From Xenophilus aerolatus (GTDB lineage: Bacteria; Pseudomonadota; Gammaproteobacteria; Burkholderiales; Burkholderiaceae_C), in assembly GCA_030418545.1 (NCBI GenBank), contig QAIB01000009.1, forward strand, positions 62,001 to 126,000: a stretch of DNA of 64,000 nt, read 5' to 3'. Of this stretch, positions 40,182 to 49,412 are shown in pieces (positions within the stretch are counted from its first letter, which is position 1; every line of letters starts with the position of its first letter). A program made the position numbers and the translations under genes. Below the pieces are notes generated by a model, which was given only the letters and a program-made list of their open reading frames with translations, had not been told where the DNA came from and did not search any database.

Positions 40182-41651
40182 TTACTGGGGCTGCGCGGTG
40201 TTGCGCAGCAGCTGGTGGTAGAAGCGGATCATGTCGCCATAGCCGGCGATCGACAGTCGCTCGTTTGTCCCGTGGAAGCGCGGCAGGTCCCCGCCGGTCA
40301 CGCGGATGGGAGAGAAGCGGTAGACCGCATCGCTCACGAGGCTGAAGTGGCGCGAGTCGGTGGCAGCGGTCATGAGGCCCGGCGCGACCACCGCCTCGGG
40401 GAACACCTGGCGCACCGTGTGTTCGATCGAGCGGTAGCCCGCGCCGTCCGTCGGCGACACCGGCGAAGGCTCCGAGTTGCCCGGGTAGCGCTTGACCTGG
40501 ATCGCGTCGTTGCCCAGCGCCTTCTTGAGGTGCGCCTCGACGCTGTCGAGGGTGTCGCCCGGCAGGACACGGAAGTTCACGGCGGCCTCGGCGCGGCCGG
40601 GCAGCACGTTGTCCTTGTTGCCGGCGCGCACGATGGTCAGCGCCGTGGTGGTGCGCAGCATGGCGTTGCTGCTGGGGCTCTTCTCGAGCTGGCCCTGCAC
40701 CAGCGGGCCGGTGAGCCAGAGGTTGGACAGCATCACGCGGTTGAAGCCGGTCATCTCGGGCGCGAGCGTGCCGAACATGTCGCCGGCAATGCCCTGGATG
40801 CCGCCGGGCATCGGCGTGGCCTCCAGGCGCGCGAGCGCCGCGCTCATCTGGCCGATCGCGCTCTTCTGCGGCGGCATCGACGAATGGCCGGGCGCGGTGT
40901 CCAGCGAGAGGAAGAAGGTCCCGTAGCCCTTCTCGGCCAGGCCGATCAGCGCCGCAGGCTTGGTGAGGCCGGGCAATACGCCGTCGAGCACCAGCAGGCC
41001 TTCGTCGAGCACCCAGTCGAGCTTGACGCCACGCGACTTGAGCAGTTCGGCGACGGGCAGCGCGCCGCGCAGGCCGCTCACCTCCTCGTCGTCGCCCATC
41101 ACGAAGTAGATGGTCTGCTTCGGCTGGAAACCCTGGCCGACGAGCAGTTCCACGGCCTCCATCTGCGCCAGCAGATTGCCCTTGTTGTCGAGCGTGCCGC
41201 GGCCCCAGATGTAGCCGTCCTTGATGTCACCGCCGAAGGGGTCGACGGACCAGCCCTTCTCGGTGCCCGGGGCAATGGGCACCATGTCCTGGTGCGCCAT
41301 CAGCGCGACCGGCCTGGCCCCCGGGTCGCTGCCCTGCCAGGTGTAGAGCAAGGCGTGCTGCCCGACCACCTCGCGCTTGAGCGTGGCGTGAAGCTTCGGA
41401 AAATTCTGCTGCAGGTAGGCGTGCAGCTTGTCGAACTCGCTGCTGTTGGCCGCCGGATCGTCCAGCGCCGACACGGTGCGGATGCGGATCGCGCCGGCCA
41501 GCCGTTGCGCGGCGGCCTGCGTGTCCAGCTGCAGCGGCGGCGCGGGGGCCACCGCCACCTGCCGCGACGGGTGGCGCCACGTGTTCACGGCCACGGCCGC
41601 AGCCAGCGCGAGCAGCACCAGCAGCAGACCGAGGAACAGGCGTTTGATCAC
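40182..41651 (-). CDS. M20-family metallopeptidase, membrane-anchored
   Basis: A 489-residue peptidase of the M20 (carboxypeptidase S-like) type with an N-terminal membrane anchor (about residues 5-21). Zinc ligands are seen in MAHQDMVP (His, Asp), GRGTLDNKGN (Asp), GDDEEVSG (Glu pair) and a later His. It cleaves small peptides or N-acyl amino acids. It is in the middle of a beta-oxidation gene run, so a role in releasing fatty acyl or amino groups is possible, but not shown. Confidence 0.85.
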   Translation of the reverse strand: MIKRLFLGLLLVLLALAAAVAVNTWRHPSRQVAVAPAPPLQLDTQAAAQRLAGAIRIRTVSALDDPAANSSEFDKLHAYLQQNFPKLHATLKREVVGQHALLYTWQGSDPGARPVALMAHQDMVPIAPGTEKGWSVDPFGGDIKDGYIWGRGTLDNKGNLLAQMEAVELLVGQGFQPKQTIYFVMGDDEEVSGLRGALPVAELLKSRGVKLDWVLDEGLLVLDGVLPGLTKPAALIGLAEKGYGTFFLSLDTAPGHSSMPPQKSAIGQMSAALARLEATPMPGGIQGIAGDMFGTLAPEMTGFNRVMLSNLWLTGPLVQGQLEKSPSSNAMLRTTTALTIVRAGNKDNVLPGRAEAAVNFRVLPGDTLDSVEAHLKKALGNDAIQVKRYPGNSEPSPVSPTDGAGYRSIEHTVRQVFPEAVVAPGLMTAATDSRHFSLVSDAVYRFSPIRVTGGDLPRFHGTNERLSIAGYGDMIRFYHQLLRNTAQPQ

Positions 41652-41670
41652 GTGACGCGAAGCCGGTCGA

Positions 41671-43773
41671 TCAGGCGAACGATTTGCCTTCCGCCACCAG
41701 CTTCTGGATCAGCGGTGCCGGCTGCCAGAAGGCCGCATCGTCGCGCGGGTTCTTGGCAAAGCGCTTCATCGTCTCGGCCACGTTGTACAGGCCCACCTGG
41801 CTGGCGTAGTGCATCGGCCCGCCACGGTGCATCGGGAAACCGTAGCCCGTGAGGTACACCATGTCGATGTCGCCGGACTTGCTCGCAATGCCGTCTTCCA
41901 GGATGTGCGCGCCTTCGTTGACCAGCGCATACACCAGGCGCTGCACGATCTCCTCGTCGCTGATCTTGCGCGGGGTGATGCCCAGCTCCTTGCGGTGGTC
42001 CTCGATCATCTTGTTGACCAGCTCGCTCGGGATCGCGTCGCGCTTGCCCGCCTGGTAGTCGTACCACCCTGCCCCGGTCTTCTGGCCGAAGCGGCCCAGC
42101 TCGCACAGCTTGTCGGCCGTCTTGCTGTACTTCATGTCGGCACGCTCGGTGGCGCGGCGCTTGCGGATCGCCCAGCCGATGTCGTTGCCCGCCAGGTCGC
42201 CCATGCGGAACGGGCCCATGGCGAAGCCGAATTTCTCGATGGCCTTGTCCACCTGCTGCGGGGTGGCGCCTTCGTCGAGCAGGAAGCCGGCCTGGCGTGA
42301 GTACTGCTCGATCATGCGGTTGCCGATGAAGCCGTCGCACACGCCGGAGACGACGGCCGTCTTCTTGATCTTCTTGGCCACGGCCATGACGGTGGCCAGC
42401 ACGTCCTTGGCGGTTTCCTTGCCGCGCACGACTTCCAGCAGCTTCATGACGTTGGCCGGGCTGAAGAAGTGCATGCCGACCACGTCCTGCGGACGCTTCG
42501 TGAAGGCAGCGATCTTGTCGACGTCCAGCGTGGAGGTGTTGGACGCGAGGATGGCGCCCTTCTTGGCGATCTCGTCGAGCTGCTTGAAGACCTTTTCCTT
42601 GACGCCGAGCTCTTCGAAGACGGCCTCGATGATGAGGTCGCAGTCCTTGAGCGCCGCGTAGTCCAGCGTGGTGCTCAGGAGCGCCATGCGCTGCTCGTAC
42701 TTGTCCTGCTTGAGCTTGCCCTTCTTGACCTGGGCCTCGTAGTTCTTCTTGATGGTGGCGACGCCGCGGTCCAGCGCTTCCTGCTTCATCTCGAGCATGG
42801 TGACGGGGATGCCGGCGTTCAGGAAGTTCATCGTGATGCCGCCGCCCATGGTGCCGGCGCCGATCACGCCCACCGTCTTGATCGGGCGCTGGGGCGTGTC
42901 TTCGGGCACGTCGGGGATCTTGCTGGCGGCGCGCTCGGCCATGAACAGGTGGCGCAGCGCCGAGGACTCGGGCGTCATCATCAGCGCGATGAAGATCTCG
43001 CGCTCCTTGGCCATGCCGGCGTCGAACTTGAGCTGCGTGGCCGCCTGCACCGCCTCCACGCACTTGAGCGGCGCGGGGAAGTTCTTCGACATGCCGCCCA
43101 CCATGTTCTTGGCGAACTGGAAGTAGGCATCGCCCTGCGGATGCTTGCACGGCAGGTTGCGCACCAGGGGCAGCTCACCACCCTTGGCTGCCGCGGACTT
43201 GGCGAACTCGACGGCTTCGTCGAACACCGACTCGGGCGAGGCCGCGAGCTTGTCGAACAGCTTCTGGCCGGGGGCCGAGGCAAGCAGTTCGCTCTTCACG
43301 GCCTGGCCGCTCACAATCAGGTTGAGGGCGGCCTCCACGCCCAGCACGCGCGGCAGGCGCTGCGTACCGCCGGCGCCCGGAATCAGGCCCAGCTTGACTT
43401 CGGGCAGCGCGACGTTGGTGCCGGGCGCGACGACGCGGTAGTGGCAGCCCAGCGCAAGTTCGAGGCCGCCGCCCATGCAGACGGAGTGGATGGCCGCCAC
43501 GATCGGCTTGGTCGATGCCTCGAGCGCGAGGATGACGGAGAGCAGGTTCGGGTCCTGCAGCGCCTTGGGCGTGCCGAATTCCTTGATGTCCGCACCGCCC
43601 GAGAAGGCCTTGCCCGCGCCCGTGAGCACGATGGCTTTCACGGCGTCGTCCGCCAGCGCCTTCGCCAGCCCATCGGTGATGCCGACACGCGTCGAATAGC
43701 CGAGCCCGTTGACCGGCGGGTTGGTCATGGTGATCACGGCGATGTCGCCGTGCACTTTGTATTCAGCCGTCAT
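41671..43773 (-). CDS. Bifunctional enoyl-CoA hydratase / 3-hydroxyacyl-CoA dehydrogenase
   Basis: A 700-residue FadB/FadJ-type enzyme. The N-terminal crotonase domain has [27 protein letters not shown] and [14 protein letters not shown]; the NAD domain starts [20 protein letters not shown] near residue 300, with [17 protein letters not shown] and a C-terminal 3HCDH region ending in [14 protein letters not shown]. It performs hydration and oxidation steps of beta-oxidation. ATG at 43773 is preceded by AAGGA. First of three closely spaced minus-strand genes with an M20 peptidase and thiolase. Confidence 0.92.
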   Translation of the reverse strand: MTAEYKVHGDIAVITMTNPPVNGLGYSTRVGITDGLAKALADDAVKAIVLTGAGKAFSGGADIKEFGTPKALQDPNLLSVILALEASTKPIVAAIHSVCMGGGLELALGCHYRVVAPGTNVALPEVKLGLIPGAGGTQRLPRVLGVEAALNLIVSGQAVKSELLASAPGQKLFDKLAASPESVFDEAVEFAKSAAAKGGELPLVRNLPCKHPQGDAYFQFAKNMVGGMSKNFPAPLKCVEAVQAATQLKFDAGMAKEREIFIALMMTPESSALRHLFMAERAASKIPDVPEDTPQRPIKTVGVIGAGTMGGGITMNFLNAGIPVTMLEMKQEALDRGVATIKKNYEAQVKKGKLKQDKYEQRMALLSTTLDYAALKDCDLIIEAVFEELGVKEKVFKQLDEIAKKGAILASNTSTLDVDKIAAFTKRPQDVVGMHFFSPANVMKLLEVVRGKETAKDVLATVMAVAKKIKKTAVVSGVCDGFIGNRMIEQYSRQAGFLLDEGATPQQVDKAIEKFGFAMGPFRMGDLAGNDIGWAIRKRRATERADMKYSKTADKLCELGRFGQKTGAGWYDYQAGKRDAIPSELVNKMIEDHRKELGITPRKISDEEIVQRLVYALVNEGAHILEDGIASKSGDIDMVYLTGYGFPMHRGGPMHYASQVGLYNVAETMKRFAKNPRDDAAFWQPAPLIQKLVAEGKSFA

Positions 43774-44083
43774 GCTGCGTTCCTTAGGAAGGTGGAGAAG
43801 AAAGAGGCGGGACCGGAGGGCAGACCGTGGCGCTCGCGGGCCGAGCGGCGTTGTCTCCCAAAAAAGCACGAGTGTTCTTTTTCGGCGATTCTAGGCAATT
43901 CGACGCAGGCGTCCATCGAGGCCAGTCGCTGGCGGGACAAAGCGTCGCACGGCCATTCTGCAAGCGACAGCGGCGCGCGCCAAGCAGGGCACGCGCCGCA
44001 GGGTTGCTATGAATTCGATAGCTGCTCGCGCAGCATCGGCGGGCGCTCGCGGCCGATCTGGGCCGCGAACGCCGGCGGCTGCG
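43774..44083. other. Intergenic stretch behind the FadB-like gene, holding a repeat copy
   Basis: 310 bases between the FadB-like gene start and the livF stop. The part next to the FadB-like gene probably holds its promoter. The middle holds the fourth dispersed-repeat copy (44006-44069). I find no other gene or strong hairpin. Confidence 0.5.
44006..44069 (+). repeat. Dispersed Comamonadaceae-type repeat, copy 4, degenerate
   Basis: GCTATGAATTCGATAGC, TGCTCGCGC, then GGCGGGCGC, GCGGCCGATCTGGG. The first hairpin is intact, but the second stem has changed more than in copies 2 and 3. It lies just behind the livF stop on the opposite strand orientation. Confidence 0.75.
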
Positions 44084-44779
44084 TCAGACCTCGAGCCATT
44101 CCTTGCGGGTGGAGGCGTCGGCGCGCAGGCTGTCGGGCGTCCCGTCGAACACGATGCTGCCGTGCCCCATCACCAGCGCACGGTCCGAGATCTGCATCGC
44201 GATGGTCAGCTTCTGCTCGATCAGCAGCACCGAGATGCCCTTGTCCTTGAGCGTCTTGAGGTACTGCCCCACCAGCTCGACGATCTTGGGCGCCAGGCCT
44301 TCGGTGGGTTCGTCGATGATGATGAGGTCGGGGTCGCCCATGAGCGTGCGGCACAGCGTCAGCATCTGCTGCTCACCGCCCGAGAGCACGCCGGCCTCGG
44401 TGTGCTGGCGCTCCTTCAGGCGCGGGAACATCTGGTACATGTCCTCGAAGGACCAGCGGCTGCCCTTGCCGCTGCCCTTCTGGCCCAGCAGCAGGTTCTG
44501 GTGCACCGTGAGCTTGGGGAACACGTCGCGGTTCTCGGGCACGTAGCCGATCCCCATGTGCGCGATCTCGTAGGCCTTGCGGCGCAGGATGTCCTGGCCC
44601 TTCCAGTGCACGTCGCCCTCGGCATGCACCAGGCCCATGATGGCCTTGGCCGTGGTGGAACGCCCCGAGCCGTTGCGGCCCAGCAGCGCGACGATCTCGC
44701 CCGGGTTCACGGCGAAGGAGACGCCGTGCAGCACGTGGCTCTTGCCGTAGTAGGCGTGCAGGTCTTGAATCTTCAGCAT
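44084..44779 (-). CDS. livF: Branched-chain-type ABC transporter ATPase LivF, non-canonical Walker A
   Basis: A 231-residue ATPase of the LivF type, last gene of the Liv transporter on the minus strand. The Walker A reads GRNGSGRST, where Arg40 takes the place of the usual Lys; this is confirmed on the nucleotide level. Signature LSGGEQQML and Walker B LIIIDEPTEGL are normal. It pairs with LivG to drive uptake. The gap to livG holds an 86-base element with a conserved intergenic repeat. ATG at 44779 is the only good start. Confidence 0.9.
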   Translation of the reverse strand: MLKIQDLHAYYGKSHVLHGVSFAVNPGEIVALLGRNGSGRSTTAKAIMGLVHAEGDVHWKGQDILRRKAYEIAHMGIGYVPENRDVFPKLTVHQNLLLGQKGSGKGSRWSFEDMYQMFPRLKERQHTEAGVLSGGEQQMLTLCRTLMGDPDLIIIDEPTEGLAPKIVELVGQYLKTLKDKGISVLLIEQKLTIAMQISDRALVMGHGSIVFDGTPDSLRADASTRKEWLEV

Positions 44780-44790
44780 GAGGCCTCCGC

Positions 44791-44862
44791 CGGGCCGCCC
44801 CAAGGCAGGCCTGCGCCCCCTTGGGGGGCAGCGATACACGAAGTGATGAGCGTGGGGGCGGT
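44791..44862. repeat. Conserved intergenic element with CCCCCTTGGGGGG palindrome
   Basis: GGGCCGCCCCAAGG, CCCCCTTGGGGGGCAGCGA, ACACGAAGTG and GCGTGGGGGC follow in order inside the spacer between livG and livF. I recall the same order as a dispersed intergenic repeat in Comamonadaceae. It can fold into a hairpin and may control the livF level. Confidence 0.55.
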
Positions 44863-44866
44863 CATG

Positions 44867-45637
44867 TCAGTGTCCCGCTCCCTGTGCGTCCGCGACAGAG
44901 GAACCGAGGTAAGCCTCCTGCACGCGCGCATTGGCGCGCACCGCCTCGGGCGTGTCGTAGGCGATGACCTCGCCGTACACCACCACCGCGATCTTGTCGG
45001 CCAGGCCGAAGACCACGCCCATGTCGTGCTCGACGGTCAGCAGCGTCTTGCCCACGGTGATCTCGCGGATCAGCGCGATGAAGTGCGCGGTCTCGGTCTT
45101 GCTCATGCCGGCCGTCGGTTCGTCCAGCAGGATGACGTTGGCACCGCCGGCGATGGTGATGCCGATCTCCAGCGCGCGCTGCTCGGCGTAGGTGAGGTTG
45201 ACGGCCAGCACGTCGCGCTTGCGCTCCAGGCCCACCTGGCGCAGCAGCAGTTCGGCACGCTCGTTGGCGTCGTCGAGGTTCGAGAGGAAGCGCAGGAAGG
45301 TGTAGCGGTAGCCCAGGCTCCACAACACGCCGCAGCGCAGGTTCTCGAACACGCTGAGCTTGGGGAAGATGTTGGTGATCTGGAAGCTGCGCGAGAGGCC
45401 CTTGCGGTTGATCTCGTAGGGCGGCAGTCCGTCGATGCGCTCGCCGTTGAGCAGCACTTCGCCGCTGGTGGGGTGCAGTCGCCCGCTGATCAGGTTGAAC
45501 AGCGTCGACTTGCCCGCGCCGTTCGGCCCGATCACGGCCACGCGTTCGCCGGCCGTGACGGCCAGGTTGGCCCCGCGGATGATCGGCGTCTTGCCGAAGC
45601 TCTTGTGCAGGTCCTTCAGTTCGAGTGCATAGGTCAC
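44867..45637 (-). CDS. livG: Branched-chain-type ABC transporter ATPase LivG
   Basis: A 256-residue ATPase of the LivG type. Walker A GPNGAGKST, signature LTYAEQRALEI (the LivG variant of LSGGQ) and Walker B NVILLDEPTAGMS are in place. Its GTG start overlaps the stop of livM (GTGA), so the transporter genes are co-translated. With LivF it drives uptake through LivHM. Confidence 0.92.
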   Translation of the reverse strand: MTYALELKDLHKSFGKTPIIRGANLAVTAGERVAVIGPNGAGKSTLFNLISGRLHPTSGEVLLNGERIDGLPPYEINRKGLSRSFQITNIFPKLSVFENLRCGVLWSLGYRYTFLRFLSNLDDANERAELLLRQVGLERKRDVLAVNLTYAEQRALEIGITIAGGANVILLDEPTAGMSKTETAHFIALIREITVGKTLLTVEHDMGVVFGLADKIAVVVYGEVIAYDTPEAVRANARVQEAYLGSSVADAQGAGH

Positions 45638-46956
45638 AGGCCGGCCTCCGCGCGCTTGATCTGCGCCTCGATTTCTTCCTGGGCGGTGCCCCAGGCACGC
45701 ACGAAGCGGCGGCGCACGATCTCCATGAGGCCGCCGCCGATCACCATCAGCGCCACGGCGCCGACCCAGTGGGTGGTGGACGAGGTGTCGAGCTCGGAGC
45801 CGAAGAAATGCACCTTAGGGCCCATCGCCGCGTTGAGCTGGATGTGGTAGATCATCTCGACGATCGCCGCGGCGCCGACGACCATCAGTGCGCCGGTGAC
45901 CAGCAGGCCCGCGTACAGGCCCCAGAAGCGGTTGAACTTGCCGAACTTGGCCACGCGCAGGTTCATCATGATCAGGCTGGCGATGCCGCCGGGCGCGAAC
46001 ATGACCATGAACAGGAAGACCAGGCCCATGTACAGCAGCCAGGCCTTGCTCAGTTCCGACAGCAGGATCGAGGCGAACACCAGCAGCACGGCGCCGATGA
46101 TGGGACCGAAGAAGAAGGTGGCGCCGCCGAGGAAGGTGAACAGCAGGTAGCCGCCCGAGCGGATGGTGCTCAGGCTGTCGGCCGCGTTCACGATCTCGAA
46201 GTTGATCGCCGCCAGGCCGCCGCCGATGCCGGCGAAGAAGCCCGAGATGATGAACGCGAAATAGCGCACCTTCTGCGTGTTGTAGCCGATGAACTCGACC
46301 CGCTCGGGGTTGTCGCGCACGGCGTTCAGGATGCGGCCCAGCGGCGTGCCCGTGAAGGCGTACATCAGCGCGGTGCACACGAAGCAGTAGATGGCGATCA
46401 GGTAGTACACCTGGATCTGCGGGCCGAAGTTCCACATCAGGAACTTGCCGTAGGTGCGGTCGGTCGTGATGCCGCCCTCACCGCCGAAGAAGCCCGGGAA
46501 CATCAGCGCCATGGCGGCCACCAGTTCGCCCAGGCCCAGCGTGATCATCGCGAAGGTCGTGCCCGACTTCTTGGTGGTCACGTAGCCGAAGAGCACCGCG
46601 AAGAAGGCGCCCGCCAGCCCGGCGACCACGGGAATGAGCACCAGCGGCACGGGGATCTGGCCCTTGGTGGCCATGTTCATCGCGTGGATCGCGATGAACG
46701 AGCCCAGGCCGGTGTAGACGGCATGGCCGAAGCTCAGCATCCCGCCCTGCCCCAGCAGGATGTTGTACGACAGGCAGATGATGATGAGGTAGCCGATCTG
46801 CGAGAGCATCGTCAGCGCGAGGCTGCTGGTGAAGATCCACGGTGCGACGACCAGCGCGACCGCGAACAGCGACCAGATCACGATGCGCCCGACGTTGAGC
46901 GGCTTGAACTTGTAGTAGGCGGTCGATGAGGACATGGCGGTGGAGGTGCTGCTCAT
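45634..46956 (-). CDS. livM: Branched-chain-type ABC transporter permease LivM
   Basis: A 440-residue permease with a hydrophilic N-terminal 25 residues (Ser/Thr-rich) and about ten membrane segments; the ABC-loop-like segment GRILNAVRDNPERVEFIGYN and LSFGHAVYTGLGSF are conserved LivM parts. It is longer than typical LivM (about 320-425) because of a hydrophobic C-terminal extension with a final soluble tail. It starts two bases behind the livH stop. It forms the channel with LivH. Confidence 0.9.
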   Translation of the reverse strand: MSSTSTAMSSSTAYYKFKPLNVGRIVIWSLFAVALVVAPWIFTSSLALTMLSQIGYLIIICLSYNILLGQGGMLSFGHAVYTGLGSFIAIHAMNMATKGQIPVPLVLIPVVAGLAGAFFAVLFGYVTTKKSGTTFAMITLGLGELVAAMALMFPGFFGGEGGITTDRTYGKFLMWNFGPQIQVYYLIAIYCFVCTALMYAFTGTPLGRILNAVRDNPERVEFIGYNTQKVRYFAFIISGFFAGIGGGLAAINFEIVNAADSLSTIRSGGYLLFTFLGGATFFFGPIIGAVLLVFASILLSELSKAWLLYMGLVFLFMVMFAPGGIASLIMMNLRVAKFGKFNRFWGLYAGLLVTGALMVVGAAAIVEMIYHIQLNAAMGPKVHFFGSELDTSSTTHWVGAVALMVIGGGLMEIVRRRFVRAWGTAQEEIEAQIKRAEAGL

Positions 46957-46958
46957 GG

Positions 46959-47906
46959 TCAGTCCTCCCGGGTTCCGAGCAGGCCCTTGGGCCGGAAGAT
47001 GAGGATGAGCACCAGGAAGAGGTAGGGCAGGATCGGCGCGACCTGCGACAGCGTGAGCTTGAGCAGCGCATAGCCGAAGGTCTGGTCGGTCACCGTCATG
47101 CCCAGCGCCTGCAGCCCGGAGGCCAGCGACTGGTCGATGGCCACCGCGAAGGTCTGGATCACGCCGATCAGCAGCGACGCGAGGAAGGCGCCGGCGAGCG
47201 AGCCCATGCCGCCGACGACGACCACGACGAAGATGATCGAGCCCACCGACGCGGCCATGGCAGGCTCGGTGACGTAGGTGTTGCCGCCGATGACCCCGGC
47301 CAGGCCGGCCAGCGCGGCGCCGCCGCCGAAGACCAGCATGAACACGCGCGGCACGTTGTGGCCCAGCGCCTCGACCATCTCCGGATGCTTGAGCGCCGCC
47401 TGGATGACCAGGCCGATGCGGGTGCGCGTGAGCAGCAGCCACACCGAGATCAGCATCAGCACCGCGACCAGCATGATGAAGGAGCGCGACTTGGGGAACT
47501 GCGTACCGTAGATGGTGAACAGCGGGCCCTGCAGTTGCGTCGGCAGGCCATAGGGCACCGTGGAGCGGCCCCACACGAGCTGCACCAGCTCCAGGATGAG
47601 GTACGACAGACCGAAGGTCACCAGCAGTTCGGGCACGTGGCCGAACTTGTGCACGCGGCGCAGGCTGTAGCGCTCGAAGGCGGCACCCAGCAGGCCGACC
47701 AGCAGCGGCGCGAGCACCAGCGCGGGCCAGAAGCCGACGACGTTGGAGATGGCATACGCGAAGTACGCGCCCAGCATGTAGAAGCTGGCGTGCGCGAAGT
47801 TCAGCACGCCCATCATGCTGAAGATGAGCGTCAGCCCGGAACTCAGCATGAACAGCAGCAGCCCGTAGCTGACGCCGTTGAGCAGCGAAATCAGAAAGAA
47901 TTCCAC
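46959..47906 (-). CDS. livH: Branched-chain-type ABC transporter permease LivH
   Basis: A 315-residue permease with about eight membrane segments. Family marks are LLNGVSYGLLLFMLSSGLTL at the start, GVLNFAHASFYMLGAYF and VIQAALKHPEMVEALGHNV with the NxxxG coupling-loop pattern. It begins with GTG. A terminator-like hairpin stands between this gene and the upstream binding-protein gene, so transport genes probably receive only part of that transcript. Confidence 0.9.
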   Translation of the reverse strand: MEFFLISLLNGVSYGLLLFMLSSGLTLIFSMMGVLNFAHASFYMLGAYFAYAISNVVGFWPALVLAPLLVGLLGAAFERYSLRRVHKFGHVPELLVTFGLSYLILELVQLVWGRSTVPYGLPTQLQGPLFTIYGTQFPKSRSFIMLVAVLMLISVWLLLTRTRIGLVIQAALKHPEMVEALGHNVPRVFMLVFGGGAALAGLAGVIGGNTYVTEPAMAASVGSIIFVVVVVGGMGSLAGAFLASLLIGVIQTFAVAIDQSLASGLQALGMTVTDQTFGYALLKLTLSQVAPILPYLFLVLILIFRPKGLLGTRED

Positions 47907-47944
47907 GATCGAATCGACTCCCGTTCATCGGAGAACATGAAAAA

Positions 47945-47971
47945 AAGGCCCGCCTGAGGGCGGCGGGCCTT
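47945..47971 (-). terminator. Hairpin behind the first binding-protein gene, likely partial terminator
   Basis: AAGGCCCGCC-N7-GGCGGGCCTT, a ten-base perfect stem with a T-run on the minus strand. It lies between the binding-protein gene (47996-49225) and livH. Such a hairpin often lowers permease transcript relative to the receptor. Confidence 0.85.
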
Positions 47972-47995
47972 GCTTGGCTCAGAGCCTGGCTGCCC

Positions 47996-49225
47996 TCAAG
48001 GCCGCTTCATCTGGCAGCTGGTCGGGGTGCTGGCCACGTAGGCGTCGTAGAACTTCACCGGGGCCAGGGTGTAGCCCGTGTTCTCCGGGCTGTAGGGGTA
48101 CTTGGCGCTGGCCTTCTCCCACTTGGCGATGTACAGGCCCTGCTGCAGCTGGTGGTCGGCCTTGCGCAGTTCCACGTCGCCGTTGAAGCTCTTGAACTTC
48201 ATGCCTTCCATCGTGGCAGCCACCTTGACCGGGTCGGTGCTCTTGGCCTTGGCCATGGCCTCGGACAGCGCCACGTAGACGGTGTAGATGTCGGTGGTGT
48301 AGAGGTCGTCGTTGAAGCGCTTCTTGAATTCGTCGGCGTACTTCTGCATCTCGCCGCCCATGTTGTAGTGGGCGTAGCCGACCTGGTACACGCGGCCGTC
48401 GGACGCGGCGCCCATGGCGGTGGGCGTGCCGCTGGTCACGGCGTAGTAGGTGTAGTACTTGACGTTCAGGCCCGCGTCGTTGCCGGCCTTGATCAGCAGC
48501 GCCAGGTCGGAGCCCCAGTTGCCGGTGATGACCGAGTCGGCGCCGGAGGCCTTGATCTTGGCGATGTACGGAGAGAAGTCGCGCACTTGCGCCAGCGGGT
48601 GCAGGTCGTCGCCGACGATCTGGACGTCCGGGCGCTTGGTCTTGAGGTTTTCCTTGGCGAACTTGCTGACCTGCTGGCCGTGCGAATAGTTCTGGTTGAT
48701 CAGGTAGACCTTCTGGATGTCCTTCTGGTCCTTCATGTAGGTGGTCAGCGCCTCCATCTTCATGGAGGTGTCGGCATCGAAGCGGTACTGCCAGTAGCTG
48801 CACTTGCTGTTGGTGAGGTCCGGGTCCACCGCGGCGTAGTTGAGGTACAGCACCTCCTTGCCGGGGTTGCGCGCGTTGTGCTTCTCGATCGCATCGATGA
48901 TCGCCAGGGCCGGGCCGGAGCCGTTGCCCTGGGCCACGTAGCGTGCGCCCTGGTCCATGGCCGAGCGCAGCGCGGCGGTCGTCTCCTGCGGGCTGAGCTT
49001 GTTGTCGATGCCGATGATCTCGAACTTCACGCCGGCCGGGTTCTTGATGTTGAACTTCTCGGCGAAGAACTGGAAGGTCTTGAGCTGGTTGGTGCCCACG
49101 GCGGCCATCAGGCCAGACAGGGGGTCGAGCCAGGCGATCTTGACGGTTTCACCCTGCTGCGCGAGAGCGCCGGTGGCAGTGGCTGCGACGATGGCGGCGG
49201 CGGTGAATTTCAGAGCGAATTTCAA
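47996..49225 (-). CDS. Branched-chain-type ABC transporter binding protein, paralogue 1
   Basis: A 409-residue periplasmic receptor of the LivK type (Peripla_BP_6). TTG start with GGAGACACAGA upstream gives a clean signal peptide (KFTAAAIVAATATGALAQ, cut before QGETVK). It carries LDPLSGLMAAVGTNQLKTFQ and ends in CQMKRP. It is a tandem copy of the next gene, with about three-quarters identical residues by eye, suggesting two related ligands. Ligand type is not readable; the acyl-CoA neighbours favour an organic acid over an amino acid. Confidence 0.9.
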   Translation of the reverse strand: MKFALKFTAAAIVAATATGALAQQGETVKIAWLDPLSGLMAAVGTNQLKTFQFFAEKFNIKNPAGVKFEIIGIDNKLSPQETTAALRSAMDQGARYVAQGNGSGPALAIIDAIEKHNARNPGKEVLYLNYAAVDPDLTNSKCSYWQYRFDADTSMKMEALTTYMKDQKDIQKVYLINQNYSHGQQVSKFAKENLKTKRPDVQIVGDDLHPLAQVRDFSPYIAKIKASGADSVITGNWGSDLALLIKAGNDAGLNVKYYTYYAVTSGTPTAMGAASDGRVYQVGYAHYNMGGEMQKYADEFKKRFNDDLYTTDIYTVYVALSEAMAKAKSTDPVKVAATMEGMKFKSFNGDVELRKADHQLQQGLYIAKWEKASAKYPYSPENTGYTLAPVKFYDAYVASTPTSCQMKRP

Positions 49226-49275
49226 TCTGTGTCTCCTGGGTCGAACGGTGCGAATCGGGACGAGAGTACAAGTGT

Positions 49276-49307
49276 TTACGGGCACCCCGCTCAGGGAATG
49301 CCCGTAA
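49276..49307 (-). promoter_or_regulatory. Upstream motif with GGGCA inverted repeat, first binding-protein gene
   Basis: TTACGGGCA-N14-TGCCCGTAA, an exact nine-base inverted repeat that contains AGGGAATGCCCG. The AGGGRATKCCCG core and the preceding CACCCC recur before the second binding-protein gene and the ligase gene. It is 50-80 bases upstream of the TTG start, as for an operator or promoter. Confidence 0.6.
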
Positions 49308-49412
49308 GGTCGGCGCTGCTGCGGCGCTTTCTATCACCCGCGCGACAGCGTGCACCGAAGTCGTGCTACCCGCGGGTAGAAAAGGGCGCGGTCCGGCCCC
49401 TTTCCCGGTGCG

